From Sclerotinia nivalis (taxonomy: Eukaryota > Ascomycota > Leotiomycetes > Helotiales > Sclerotiniaceae): a stretch of DNA of 64,000 nucleotides. Shown here piece by piece: positions 23,319-34,599 of the stretch (the stretch's first letter is position 1; each line of letters begins with the position of its first letter). The notes below the pieces were generated by a model that saw nothing but the letters and a program-made list of their open reading frames with translations, made no database searches and was not told the origin of the DNA. Location: positions 1,674,001-1,738,000 of the forward strand of contig JAPEIS010000010.1 in assembly GCA_029531795.1 (NCBI GenBank), written 5' to 3'. Both the position numbers and the translations under genes were made by a program.

Positions 23319-24880
23319 ATGAGAACCTTTTTCGCAGATCTAGAATTCAATGATGATGAGAAGATCGATAATAGTTTTTTCATTAGTTCAGGATTTATCA
23401 ATGGAAGGGAAGTATTCAATCAATTAGTCAATCAATCTTTTCGTTATATAATGATCAAAGAAACTAAAATTGAATTATTTTATAAAGGACAAATCTATAT
23501 TAGTAAAGAGTTTTATAGTATATATATCGATATAGGGATTGCAAGACTTTTAACAATAGGATTCGATCAGTATCAAATATAGCAAAAGATATTCTATATC
23601 GAATACGATCCAAAAACAACTGGAACAATAAATGTCAGATTTGGAAAAAGAATTGCAATTTCAATAAGATCATTTTTTATTATACTATCATTTGGAATAG
23701 TAGAATTTTATATTCTTGAAACAGATATTCTATTTCTATTAAGTTTAGCAGATATGAATCGATTCAAGATTTTCTATAATAATGTTATTAATGAATTAGT
23801 TATATCAATACAAAATTACTTAGTTATTCGACGATTTAATTATACTTTCTTAGTCTGGAAGATTAATATTAATATATTCATTCAGGAATCAATCCGATAT
23901 AATGAATGCTATATGATTAATATCGAACTTTGTCAATTGTATCGACGATTCGGTTACCTTTTTGCAAAGAGATTCTATCGAATTCTATAATGAATAAGTT
24001 ATAAAGAAGATCACAAAGTTATCAAGTATTTCATCAAATACTATGAATATTGTCAAAAATATGAAAAATCGTTTAGAAGATTCAAGTTTATATTATTTGA
24101 GGATATTGAGTTCAATTATTCTATTATAGTTGATATTATATATATTAATGAGAAACCTGTTCTTTATATAGTAGATAAGACAATTTGTTATCAAATAGTT
24201 TGATAATTAGAAAATATCTTTGCGAAGTATATATGGGATAAAATTAGAGAATGCTGGATTGATGTTTATATTGGATTGTTCGAATATATTGTTTACGATG
24301 TAGAAAAGAATTTTATAGTGAAAGAATTTATATAATATATAAATGTAATGATTATTATTATGAAGGGTGTATTTGTAAAAGTATACAATTCTGTTGGTAT
24401 AGTAGAATGTTATCATTATTTATTTCGAAGAGTTTATATTATATTAAATTAAGAACTCAAAGATGCAGAACTTATGAATACAATGTTGTTTCAGATGATT
24501 GTTAAAATTGTAAATAATATAGCAGGATCTGATAGAATTATATTTACTTTATTAGTATTCAGTATCTATTCTCGAATGAATGAAATCAATCTATCAATTG
24601 AAACTATTGTTCAATATGCTAATGCTATTCGGAAAGCTATAGAAGAAGTATAAAAGATTCGAGTAGAATGTCAAGTATAGGAAGTATTAAAACAACGAAA
24701 TGGATCTTCTATTTCAAAAGTTTATATATTATTTATCAATTCTGATATTTTAGTATGGAGAGAAGATAAAGGAAGCAATCGATCTAGAGAATGGATTGGA
24801 TTTTATAAATTATTAGTTATAAAAGGAGAAATATATTCAATTTAATTTTCAAATGGATTAACAAGATTCAGATCTATTGT
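23319..24880 (+). pseudogene. Copia-B protease and integrase
   Basis: The open block 23319-23582 (87 codons) spans the gag/protease border. The block 23754-23990 ends in LCQLYRRFGYLFAKRF, the pre-integrase zinc-binding stretch (LHxRFGHP pattern with His to Tyr changes), followed by YCQKYEKSFRRFKF and IVDIIYINEKPVLYIVDKT at the start of the DDE core. Later core blocks run to about 24700, then an acidic N/E/D-rich linker. Stops are few but sufficient to inactivate it. Confidence 0.7.
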
Positions 24881-24892
24881 TGTATAACTATT

Positions 24893-25890
24893 TTATATTG
24901 AATCAGAATTAGAAGAATCAGAAGAAATCAATAATGAAGAAATCGACAATAGTAATAATGAGGAAATTGATAATAATAACAACGGCGATACTATTATGAT
25001 AGAAACTCTTCTGCAATTTATATTTTTAATAATATCAATATTACAATTTAAAATACTATTATTAGAAGAACAATCAAGAATCCGATTTCGAAAGAAGATG
25101 AGAAGCAATTTGGTCAATATGATTAATATGATCAATTTGATCAATTCCGATGATAAGATCAAAACAAGCGAAAAACCATTACCCCAAATTATAATATTCC
25201 TTCAAAAAATAAAAGAAGAAGAATTTCTAGATCTATTTAATGAAATATTCATCGAAAATGGAGATCCATCTTTCCGATATATCGAATTATATCAAAAAGA
25301 GCTTGATGAACTTATGGAAAATGGAATTTTCGAGGAAGTTAAGAAAAGTAATATTTTTAAAGGAACAAGGATCTTCAGATTACGATTTGTTGATGAAATG
25401 AAGTATAAGGATACAGAAAAAACATTCCCAAAATCAAGATTAGTGATTCAAGTATATTATAATAAAGGAAAAACTAATGTTTTAATATAATCATTTATAC
25501 TTTAGAGAGCTGGGCAATGTATTATCATAGTATTTGTAGCAATATTGAGAAAGAGTATGAAAACTGATGTTCTTTTACAAAATATCACATAAGTATATAC
25601 ACAATCAGTTACAAACCTGAATAGGATATTCTATACCCAATCCTCAATAGAACTTAAACTATCAAAAGGGATATTATAGTATATTATCAAACCATTATAC
25701 AGCATCCCTAAAGCCGGAAATTATTGGTTTGGAATATATTATAGTCATCATCAAGAAAAGCTAGGAATAATATAATCAATTTTTGATTTTTGTTTATTAT
25801 ATACAAATAAAAAGGGTTTTGGTATTGTAGGATTACAAATTGATGATACATTTATTGTAGCCAACAAAGAATTTGCAAAACTAGAATAAG
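24893..25890 (+). pseudogene. Copia-B reverse transcriptase
   Basis: The 164-codon open block 24996-25490 covers the linker and RT N-terminus: YQKELDELMENGIFEEV, GTRIFRLRFVDEMKY, SRLVIQVYYNKGK. A stop at 25488, where Gln is expected, ends the block. The frame then continues to LQIDDTFIVANKEFAKLE near 25840, which keeps the catalytic Asp pair. Confidence 0.78.
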
Positions 25891-26820
25891 AACAATTAGA
25901 AAAGGCGAATTTTATAGCAAAGGAACGAAAATATCTATCAGAAGATATATTTCTTAAATTCAATGAAAGTATGATTTTTTTGAAAGACAATAAATTCTAT
26001 TTTAATCAAAAAAAACAATATGATAATCTGAAGTTAATTATATCAGAAAACTCAAATTTGAAAGGAATGAGAGACAAAATCTGTATAAATATTACTTTCA
26101 AGGATCAGTATATTGTTTAATATGCTTGAGGAGTATATATAGCTATTGTTTGTTAATCAGAAACTTTTTATCATCTTTCAGTCGTTGTTCAGATAATTAA
26201 TCCGAAACAAAACGATGTTAAGAAGCTTAATAAAACTATTAAATGGCAAATGGAAAACCCATCAAGAGGATTCATTTTCGTATCACTTGATTTAAGTAGT
26301 ATGAGAGTAGTTGTTTTTATAGATATATCTTTTGCTAATAATATAGATATGTTATCTCAAATTGAATATATGATTTGTTTAATAGATAAAAATAACAATA
26401 CCAATATTGTTCATTGATCCTTTGTTAAATACAAAAGAATAACAAAAAGTATTCTAGTATCTAAATTATACAGATTAATTCTAGACTTTGATATAAATGC
26501 TATAATCAAAAGTACTGTTAATACTATTATTCAATTAGAAAAACAGATCCCTTTCTCTGTATATATCGATTCTAACTCACTATTTGAACTACTCATCAAA
26601 TTAGATTCCACTACAAAGAAAAAACTTATAATCGATATTCTTTCGTTACGACAATTCTACAAACGAAGAGAAATCATTGAAATCAAATAGATCGATAAAG
26701 GATCGAATTCTACTGATACTATAACTAAAGATAAATCCTATTAAGCATTAAAGGAATTAATCGATACAAACAAGATTATTATCAAAGAGACGAAATGGAT
26801 GAAAAGAGAGGATTGAAGAA
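25891..26820 (+). pseudogene. Copia-B RNase H and C-terminus
   Basis: Frame blocks: KKLNKTIKWQMENPSRGF, VVVFIDISFANNIDMLSQIEYM, YIDSNSLFELLIKL and a closing TITKDKSY. They are spaced as in copia elements and comparable to 6565-7158 of Copia-A. Isolated stops occur. It ends about 50 bp before the 3' LTR. Confidence 0.7.
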
Positions 26821-26864
26821 CTAAAGAAATTCGGATCACATGACTTTTTTTAGAGAAATTGCTA

Positions 26865-27072
26865 GTATCGGGATCACAATTATATAATCATGAACCGTAG
26901 TTAAATCATATAATCGTATTAGATCATATGATCATAAGAGACCGTACGAGCTCCTTCAATATGTATTTAAAGGAGCTTGTTCTTTCAATATAGATAGTAA
27001 CAATTAAGAATCAAGTTTTATCAAATAGACTAAAGTACTTTACACTTTGAACCTTACCATTTCGATACCAAC
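26865..27072 (+). repeat. 3' LTR of Copia-B
   Basis: Starts GTATCGGGATCACAATTATA (mutated relative to the 5' LTR) and ends ACCTTACCATTTCGATACCAAC (clean). 208 bp. Confidence 0.88.
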
Positions 27073-27114
27073 AGAAGGGTATACTTCTATTGGATCGATA
27101 AAAGAAATAATATT

Positions 27115-27633
27115 CTATAAAAGAAATGTATGGTTGAATTTTCTAATTACAGAATAAATGTGATTTCCTTTGGAATCTATAACAATATTGTCAAGATTAT
27201 CAAAGACTATATAAAGTCGATCTATATCTGTAAGTGATAAAAGGAATGGGGTATAGGTATTTATGATATGAAAAGTAATATTACCAATAGGTATATCAAA
27301 TGTTATAATTCTCTTTGAATTAATATTATCAATTCCGAAAATGAAATTAGTATTAGAATTAGGGTTTGATATAATTATGATATCAATGAGTTTCTGTAGA
27401 GCTTCAATTTGATATATACCGACAGTAGATTTGATTGAAGTTTTTGAGTCAATCATGATACCGATGAATTCTTCATTTGAATAACGATAGTTGAAAAAAA
27501 TTTGAATCGACGATAGAACTGTAGTTTCCAAGAAATGAGTAATAGTATTGTTATAAAACTCAATAACAATTTTTTGAACTTCTGAAGAAATGAATTCGTT
27601 GAAGAATCCTTCGAGATTAGAGTCATCATTCAA
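27115..27633 (-). pseudogene. Copia-A protease region (copy 2)
   Basis: 172 codons open. Order: FFNEFISSEVQKIVIEFYNN, then GIMIDSKTSIKSTVGIYQIE (retropepsin active site, DSG changed to DSK), then FIFGIDN, FDIPIGNITFHIINTYTPFLL, LTDIDRL and a FNHTFLL end just before the integrase zinc domain. The open length is unusual for this window, but the lost active-site Gly makes it non-functional. The ATG start is incidental. Confidence 0.75.
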
Positions 27634-27639
27634 TTTCTC

Positions 27640-30071
27640 CTAAGGATTCTTTTATAGAGAATTTTCACATTTCTTTATAAAAAGAATGAATTGTTCATTT
27701 GGAGGGGTAGTTGTATCGTATTCGTCTATAATGTATTGGCGATACGAATGTTTGAAGGTAGAAATGTGTTCAGATTGTTTAGCTTTAACAAGTTCTCAAT
27801 AATATTGTTTAGTTTTTTTTTGTTCTTTGATAGAATAATTGATTAATTAGTAGCCTTCTTTTTTATAAATATAGTATCTACAATACTTTCTGCCTTGGAA
27901 TTTTGTATTAGGGTTTGAAAGATGAAATAGAATTCTTCGATTGCTTTTGTAAGTTCGATCTGTATAATATGTTTCCTTTTGAAGAGGATTGAATTTGGAA
28001 AAAGGTTTTTCCTAAAGCTATAATTGTAGATTATTATTGTTGAATAGAAGATCGTAGATTATAATACTGGAATGTATTTTGCTGATTTGGCCTATATATA
28101 TCGAAGCAGAATTAGAGCAAGCTAGTTTATATATAGGGTGAGAATGACAAATAGTAATAATCTTCAATAATATAAAAGGTTCATTTTGTTGATCGATAGG
28201 AAGATTGAATCGAAGATCCCGAAACGTATTAATTAGTTTTTCGAAGCATTCGAGAGTAGTAGCAGTAAAATTGTCCTTCTAAATCGAAACTAATAAGATA
28301 AATACCTATTTAATAAAAATTGTTTATTGATATTCTTGATCTTCAAAGTAATTATATATATAGTGTATACTTTCGTCAAAAGATAGTTTGCAAGGACTGA
28401 TGGTAGTGAAATAGAAGTTTAATGTTTTGTTCTATAGTATTGTAGAAAGGGCTAAACTATAATAGAAAAAGAATAAATTGATTTTGTTGTATTGATTATA
28501 GAAAATAACAAGTTTACATTGAATACTATTATTGAAACTATTATACTTTATATCCCTATTATAAAGTTTGCTAAAGTTTATAATACTTTGAATAACCTTT
28601 TCATCCCTTTCAGAAATAACAGTATAATAACCAATCATTTGAAATAGATTATTGTTATTGTAATCCTGAAATAGTTCAACTTGATTAGTATCCTTTTTGA
28701 TATCAGTAGTGCTACCAAAGATTGAAAAGTCATATACATCAATCGAAATGAGCTTTTCGAAATAGTATCGAAGTATAAAAGATATCACGTTTAAAAAACA
28801 TAAAAGTTATTTTCGCAATTGTTCATTTGTTTATATAGAATACTTATAAACAAAAATATCAACAAGATTCTTTTCCAAAGTATCTTTATCAGTTTTGCTG
28901 ATATAGAAATCGTTTTCACAAAGAATGTTTCGAAGAAATATTAAATAAAAACGACGAACTAGAACGAAATTTTCTATTGTCCAATCTTTAAAATCCTTTT
29001 TAAAAGTACTATTAATCTCTTCATTGTATATCCTAGTACATTGATATTGATATCTACAAAATAAGATATATTCCTATACCGAATTCTGTTCTTTTTCGCT
29101 AAGACTAATAATAGAGTTGTATTTCTTCTTCAAATCCTTATAAACTTGTTCTATAAGCTTGAGATCGTTTATAACAATTAAATAGCTAACTGTAGCTATG
29201 GTTTCGAAATGTATAGTTGTATAATATATACGAAAAATTAAAGAATTGAAAAAAATGAGGTTTTTGAAAAGGAAAATTATATATTTTGATAATGGTGATC
29301 GATAATAAGATTGATAATGTATAATACAGAATGAATGTAGCGTTTCGAAAATTTTTCCAAAAAAATTCGAAAAACCGTTAAAATAAAGGGATCGTATTAA
29401 TCGTAAAGGTTGAATATAGTATGGTAGTACGAAAATTTGAAAAGATTGAGGCGAAGCAATCGAAATTCTACCAAAAATAATACAATTCGAAGAAGATTCA
29501 CTATCTAATAACACTTCACCAAAAGTAAATCAAGGTAGATTGCAATACAGTATAGAGAATGATCTCCAAACCAGATTTTCGTAGCAAAAATGTATTCAAA
29601 ATATACCTGAAAAACAGATTGATTGTAGTACAATAACGGGAATAACGTTTTCGAAGATTTTTGAATGGAAAATTGAACGAAATAAATCGAAATGAATCGA
29701 AAGGTTTCGGGATGGTGTATATGTCGAGATTGCAATAGTTTTCGGCCTTTCTAATTGATCGAATAAAAAGAAAATAGATCGAATTCGAATAAGGAAAAGG
29801 ATGGATAATAGAATTCGAATAGATAATGATAGTAGGTATGAAAAATTGAAGTTATTCGGAGTTTTCGTAGTGATAGTTTGAAATTTGAATCGATTCGAAT
29901 TCGAAAATGGTAGATTTGAGGTAGGATTTTGAAGGAGGGGATTGATAATAATACAAATAGTATATAGAAAAGAGTTGAGATATTGTAGAAATCGTTGTCG
30001 AATGAAAAATAAGGTTATTCGGAGTTTTCGAAAGGATTCTGAAAATGGTCTAATTTGTAATCACTAATTAG
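27640..30071 (-). pseudogene. Copia-A gag and leader (copy 2)
   Basis: Gag on the minus strand with open blocks 28432-28788 (118 codons, includes SIDVYDFSIFGST) and 29074-29514 (146 codons, starts MLLDSESSSNCIIFGRISIA). The knuckle region lies at about 27840-27900. The leader between 29515 and the 5' LTR also holds a 76-codon open block (29505-29735) shared with copy 4 (inside 48290-48694). It precedes the likely gag start and I do not recognise its product. Confidence 0.6.
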
Positions 30072-30313
30072 TATCGATACGATTCTGTAATCGTTGTATC
30101 CGATAGAAATGATCAAAACGTTTATAATCGTATTGAGATTATTCACAAAAGAGATTCCTGTAAAGACATTTGGATTGCTACGCAATTGATCTCTAAATTA
30201 AAGATTATATTGCGCATCAAGATTCGAAAGAACCATTGAGTGCGAATGGCCTCAATATAGAAGCCTTCGCTTAAGTGAGGATCATATGCTTTAAGAGCAT
30301 GTGAATACCAACA
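30072..30313 (-). repeat. 5' LTR of Copia-A copy 2
   Basis: 242 bp. The outer edge (30313) is clean, TGTTGGTATTCACATGCTC on the minus strand. The inner edge (30072) is mutated, ending CGTATCGATA. Followed by CAAAT. Confidence 0.93.
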
Positions 30314-30318
30314 CAAAT

Positions 30319-30760
30319 AATACTTTAAGTCTTTATCCTGAAGTATTATCAATTACACCTACAAATTATAATCGAAACCGATACTTCAGATAGTATTGTC
30401 AGAGAAATACTCTTTCAGTTACACGACGATAATCAATGGCACCCTGTCGTTTTCTTTATCAAGACAATATTCCCGGCTAAAATGAATTATATGATATTCG
30501 ATAAAGAGATATTTGTTATTATTAAAATCTTCAAAACTTGAAAAGCAGAATTTATTGAATCTTTTTATTATATAAAGATTATAACAGATTATAAAGCCTT
30601 GGAATATTTCATAACAAAGAAAATGTTAAATCAATAGCAGATTGGATAATCTGAAATTCTGGCAAACTTCTGATTCGAAATATTATATCGAGTAAAAGTT
30701 AATAATGCAGCAGTAAATACATTTAATTATTACGATCAAGAAATAAAAGTACAGGAAATG
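30319..30760 (+). pseudogene. Gypsy-1 RNase H
   Basis: The frame gives IIIETDTSDSIVREILFQ (first catalytic Asp block), WHPVVFFIKTIFPAKMNYMI, DKEIFVIIKIFKT and ITDYKALEYFI, the standard Ty3/gypsy RNase H landmarks. Stops replace Trp and Gln at about 30540 and 30637. It is cut at its N-terminus by the Copia-A copy 2 insertion. Confidence 0.78.
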
Positions 30761-30949
30761 TTACACTTTGAGCAATATATTCAAACTCTATTCCTACCAG
30801 AAGTTCTTGACAAAAAGATATTGAACGAACTCAATATAAAAGAAAAAAAGATAACTATAATTCTAATTATTGAAATAGAAAAACTAGATTTTGTAGATTG
30901 CATTCTATAAGCTAACCGTATATATTCATCGATATAATCGGAATACAAT

Positions 30950-31985
30950 TTGGTAGTTAATTTGAAAAAAGGATATCCTATATATAATGGTTTATTACTC
31001 TATAAAAACCGATTGATTGTATTTGATATAGATGGTTTTTGTATTAATCTTATAAAAGAAATTTATATCCAAATCTCTTTAGTTCATCCTAATAAAACCA
31101 AAACAAAATTAATTATAAAGAAACAATATTTTTGAAAAGAAATAACTGATTATATCAATCAATATATCGACAATTGTACCACTTATTACAACTATTATAT
31201 CCCAAGAAACCGAATACTTGGGTTTTTATATCCTTTGTCTATTCCTATCAGATTATAAACAAATATATCAATGGATTTTAAATCCTTTCTAAAAATTAAA
31301 TATGGATACAATAACGTTTTTGTAGTTATCGATAGATTATCGAAATAATCAATATACATTCCTTGTTATTATACTATATTTGTTCGAGAAATAACTTTAA
31401 TATATCTAAACCATATCTATCGTTGGAAAGATACTCCAGTTACCATCACATTTGATAGAGGTCCACAATTCATATCCAGCTTTTGGAACGAATTTATATG
31501 AATCCTAGGCGTCAAGTTAAAGCTATCTATAGTCTATCATTCTCAAATAGATGGACAAACCGAAATTATAAATCAATATCTGGATCAATGTTTCCGATTA
31601 TATATCAATTATTATCAAGATAATTGATCAGAACTTTTATATATAATGAATTATGTGTAATTCATTATGCTTCACGAAAGTTTAGGAATATCTCCTTTCG
31701 AGCTGCAAAACGGATATTCTCTAATCATTTCCTTTGATTAGGATAGACCCTTTTCCAATACTTTTTATACAACAACAAAAAAATTAAATTATACGGATAT
31801 ACAAACCTTCTTCAAATATATAAATAAAGTTTGGAAAATAGCCAAAGATATCCTCTTCAAAGTACAATAAAAGAAAATGAAAAATATCAATCGCTATCAA
31901 AAATCAATCGATTTCCAAGTAAAAGATGAAGTATATATTACCATTAAGAATTTCACTATAGAACAATCTAGTTGCAAATTCGATT
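30950..31985 (+). pseudogene. Gypsy-1 integrase
   Basis: Blocks: HPNKTKTKLIIKKQYF (zinc-binding HPxxxKT region), INQYIDNCTTYYNYYIPR (second CxxC ligand now Tyr), FVVIDRLSK, VTITFDRGPQFISSFW (second core Asp), VYHSQIDGQTEIINQYLDQ (third catalytic residue region), and LGISPFELQNGYSLI. All are in the expected order, with stops mostly at Trp or Gln positions. Confidence 0.78.
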
Positions 31986-32184
31986 TGTAAATGATAAGGC
32001 TATATTATATTCTTGAAAAAGTAGATTATTTATATCAATTGGATTTTCCTGAAAGTATAAATATACATAAAGTTTTCTCCCCCAATAAATTACAAAAAGC
32101 TATAGGAAACTCTATTCCCAAACAATGTAATGAATCTTTTTCATTTATTATAGTTATTGCAGATATAGAATTCGAAATATAGCA

Positions 32185-32355
32185 AATCCTAACCTCGAAG
32201 TTTCTCTGCAAACAGATTCGATATAAAATAAAATAGATGGAATACAACAACGACCCTATATAATATTATTGCTTCGATATTATATACACTCTACACAAAA
32301 TACAAGAGTTTTATACCCAATACCCCGAAACTATAAAACCTTCTAATCATTTCCT
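32185..32355 (+). pseudogene. Gypsy-1 C-terminal chromodomain
   Basis: The frame reads ILTSKFLCKQIRYKIK, a stop at Trp, MEYNNDPI, a stop, then LHKIQEFYTQYPETIKPSNHF. This is the ILDSKxxRxxxxYxVKWxGY, then helix and YPExPxP, pattern of chromovirus chromodomains. The coding end is unclear between 32355 and 32505. Confidence 0.68.
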
Positions 32356-32622
32356 TGAATAAATAAAAGCCTAAGAGAATCGTAATGACGATTACGATAA
32401 ATTTGCAAACAGTAAATCTATAAATAAAATAACTAAACAGAATTATTTATCTGCTTTTCCTTTCTTCGAAAAGGAAATTATAATCAACTTATAATTCATT
32501 CGAAAAATCATTTGTTGTTTTTGCTTTTTCTGACATTTATTTGTTTGTTTACTTCAATTTTTACTTTGCTCTTTTTCTTCTTTACCTTTATTTTATTCAA
32601 TATATTATAGTTATATATCTAA

Positions 32623-33780
32623 ATAAAAAACAAATTCAATTTATCCAAAAAAAATATTTATTTCATTATAAATTTCCTGAATAGTTTATTTAGTTCGTTT
32701 AGAAGAGCTTTTGCAGCTTCGTTTTCGAGCAACCCCATCAACAATCGTTCCTCTTTCTCTACCTTTCCCCTTTCAAGATTTGATACACTATTAACCCCAA
32801 AGCAAGAAGAGAATACTATCCACTGCTTTTCTGTTCGCAAGAAGAACTCCCAAATAATCACATCCCCAAATAGCGAAGAAATCCATTTCTCTAATATCAT
32901 CGATTTCATCGAGAATCATCTAGATATGCTTGTTGCCGATACAGTTCAAATAATCGATATAACCAAAATACAGGCTATGCAAACAGGTATCGGTTTCGAA
33001 GATTTTGTTTATTGCCTTGATGTATTCGAAAAAACATGACAATTTTATAAACAATTGGATATAATAAAAAAGGATATAAACGAAAAACATACGAAATTCG
33101 TCAAAATGACTAGTAAAAGCAAACAAACGAAACTCGATATCGAACTTTTGCAGAAAAGGCTAGCGATCTGTATAGAAGGCAAAGTGTTAGCTTTAAAATT
33201 GTTTATCGAAACCCACCCAAAGTAGTAAACAAATACTATTCTCATATCCAAACTCACACATATTATAATCACTACAACAAACAATATTAATACATATCGA
33301 ACCCTGAATACTACCATTATCGAATATTTTCAGTATTACGATTGCAAAGAAGGAAATAGAGGAAATAGATTTCCGGAATCTGTTACAATTGATATAAAGC
33401 GAACACAGAAGCTCATGAATTCGAAAAAAGATATTCTCTGTTTTTCCTATACCTTTTCCTTTATAAAAAATAAGAGACTCATTATAATACCTTACAACCT
33501 TCTTAGAAAATACAACGAAAAAGAAATTCATACGATTTCCGATCGTTTTGATAACGAACCATTTTGTTATTGCAATACAATTACATTGGAAATGGTTTTT
33601 GATATCCCCGGCCAAATACATCAAACTAGGCAATCAGCAAAAACCCCCTCGATCCCGATTAAAAAAGTCTTCGCAGAATTAATCGAAATCGAAAATAATG
33701 ACGATTCCTTATCGGAAACGTTACAAAGAAAAAGGAAGACAGGGGTAATTATAAAGAACGAATCTGTTTCACCGATATAA
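32623..33780 (+). pseudogene. Gypsy-1 third open frame, unrecognised product
   Basis: A single reading frame of 386 codons runs from 32623 to the stop at 33778-33780 with only three internal stops: TGA at 33037 and adjacent TAG and TAA at 33223 and 33226, all of which RIP can make from TGG, CAG and CAA. No ATG is visible at the 5' end. The last 121 codons (33415-33780) are open with an ATG. The middle (about codons 150-185) is K/E/L-rich and could form a helix or coiled coil. I recognise no domain. It lies between the chromodomain and the probable polypurine tract, so it looks like an extra ORF of Gypsy-1, not part of gag or pol. It could instead be a captured host fragment or an undetected insertion. 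Confidence 0.5.
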
Positions 33781-33833
33781 AAGATTAAAAGGAAAATTTA
33801 AAGGCAAATCAATTTTCTTTGAGGAAGGGATAA

Positions 33834-34028
33834 TATAACAATCCTGTATTAATGCTTTAAATCATTCTTTATTTTGTTCTTTGGTCCCTTCCGAAGGGAC
33901 CAAAATGCTTTAGGTTGTCTTTCATTTATTTCACCCTGTATTCGCTTAGGTTTTGGTCCCCTCCGATAGGACCATAAAAAGCTCAACTTCATTATCTTTT
34001 ATACGATAGTTTGTTATTCTCTAGTATA
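33834..34028 (+). repeat. Probable 3' LTR of Gypsy-1
   Basis: Starts TATAACAATCC (TGTAACA expected) right after a polypurine-like tract and ends near CTCTAGTATA. No partner LTR is in the window, so this rests on position and terminal bases only. It contains two G+C-richer hairpins, at 33881-33903 (perfect 11-bp arms around one base) and 33953-33975. Confidence 0.4.
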
Positions 34029-34039
34029 GATTAATTGAT

Positions 34040-34534
34040 TCATTCTATTATGCCTTGAATTAAGACCATCGTCACACAAATGTATTTAGTTATTACAATG
34101 TTATTTGAAAGATCTTCTTTACGGAGAATACAATTATATCCAGAATACCATATACCAGCTTTCAATAATCGAATCTCCAAAATGATATTGATATAGAAAC
34201 CAAGGATTAATACTATATTATTCAAAATGAGATCATTATTAAGATAACTCTCTCTTTCGATAATTCCCTTGATTGTACGGGTACCATAATCCAAAACTTG
34301 AAAGAATATAGTATCTGCTTTTACAAAATCATTAAGGTCAAATAATATATATCAATGATTATCTATAAAAAAGATATTGTTTACAATATATATAACATTA
34401 TAGTTATCGAGTAGAGTACTATTGAAGAAGCGATAAACCCTTATAATAATAGTATAAACCTCTGTTTGATTAATAGAAATATCAAGAATAATAATATTGA
34501 ATAGAATTTCAGAAGGATTTATACTTGATTTCAT
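34040..34534 (-). pseudogene. Copia-E protease and pre-integrase region
   Basis: Two open blocks. The upstream one (34352-34534) ends FFNSTLLDNYNVIYIVNN, which fits a copia protease LLDSGATxHIVN motif with the Ser and Gly lost. The downstream one (34040-34294) has YGTRTIKGII, NNIVLILGFYINIILEIRLLKAGIWYSG, the GxGTxxI, LxNVLYVPGFxxNLIS and L.EAGIWF pattern found between protease and integrase in fungal copia elements. It is separated by a stop at 34350. Confidence 0.68.
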
Positions 34535-34599
34535 TTATCCTTTCTTGATCTATTCAGTATATAAATACTTCTATAATTATAAATTAATTCGATCCCTGA

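Larger units (their letters stand above)
21221..27072 (+). mobile_element. Copia-B retrotransposon (complete)
   Basis: 5852 bp, with 208-bp LTRs at 21221-21428 and 26865-27072 and AGAAG on both sides (21216-21220, 27073-27077; the end can slide by 1 bp to GAAGG). The pol blocks are related to Copia-A but clearly a different family. Most of pol can be read in one frame, with isolated stops at expected Gln and Trp codons, so it is the best-preserved copia element here. Confidence 0.9.
5911..30313 (-). mobile_element. Copia-A retrotransposon, copy 2 (complete, with two nested insertions)
   Basis: Bounded by two 242-bp LTRs (5911-6152 and 30072-30313) and by CAAAT on both sides (5906-5910 and 30314-30318). 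Gypsy-2 (8581-20658) and Copia-B (21221-27072) are inserted in it. Taking both out with one copy of each target duplication leaves about 6463 bp, close to the 6435 bp of copy 3. Domains on the minus strand run gag, protease, integrase, RT, RNase H, the Ty1/copia order. All coding parts carry stops. Confidence 0.92.
30319..34028 (+). mobile_element. Gypsy-1 chromovirus, right fragment
   Basis: Continuation of the element interrupted at 5911: RNase H, integrase and chromodomain in frame order, then an additional open frame and a probable 3' LTR. The A/G tract GAGGAAGGGATAA at 33821-33833 fits a polypurine tract. The right limit is uncertain because it abuts a truncated Copia-E. Confidence 0.72.

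Noticed and set aside
33193..33633. Minus-strand ORF of 146 codons within the extra Gypsy-1 ORF
   Set aside because: The plus frame covers 386 codons with only three RIP-type stops and lies in the orientation of the element; the minus frame is shorter and shows no motif.
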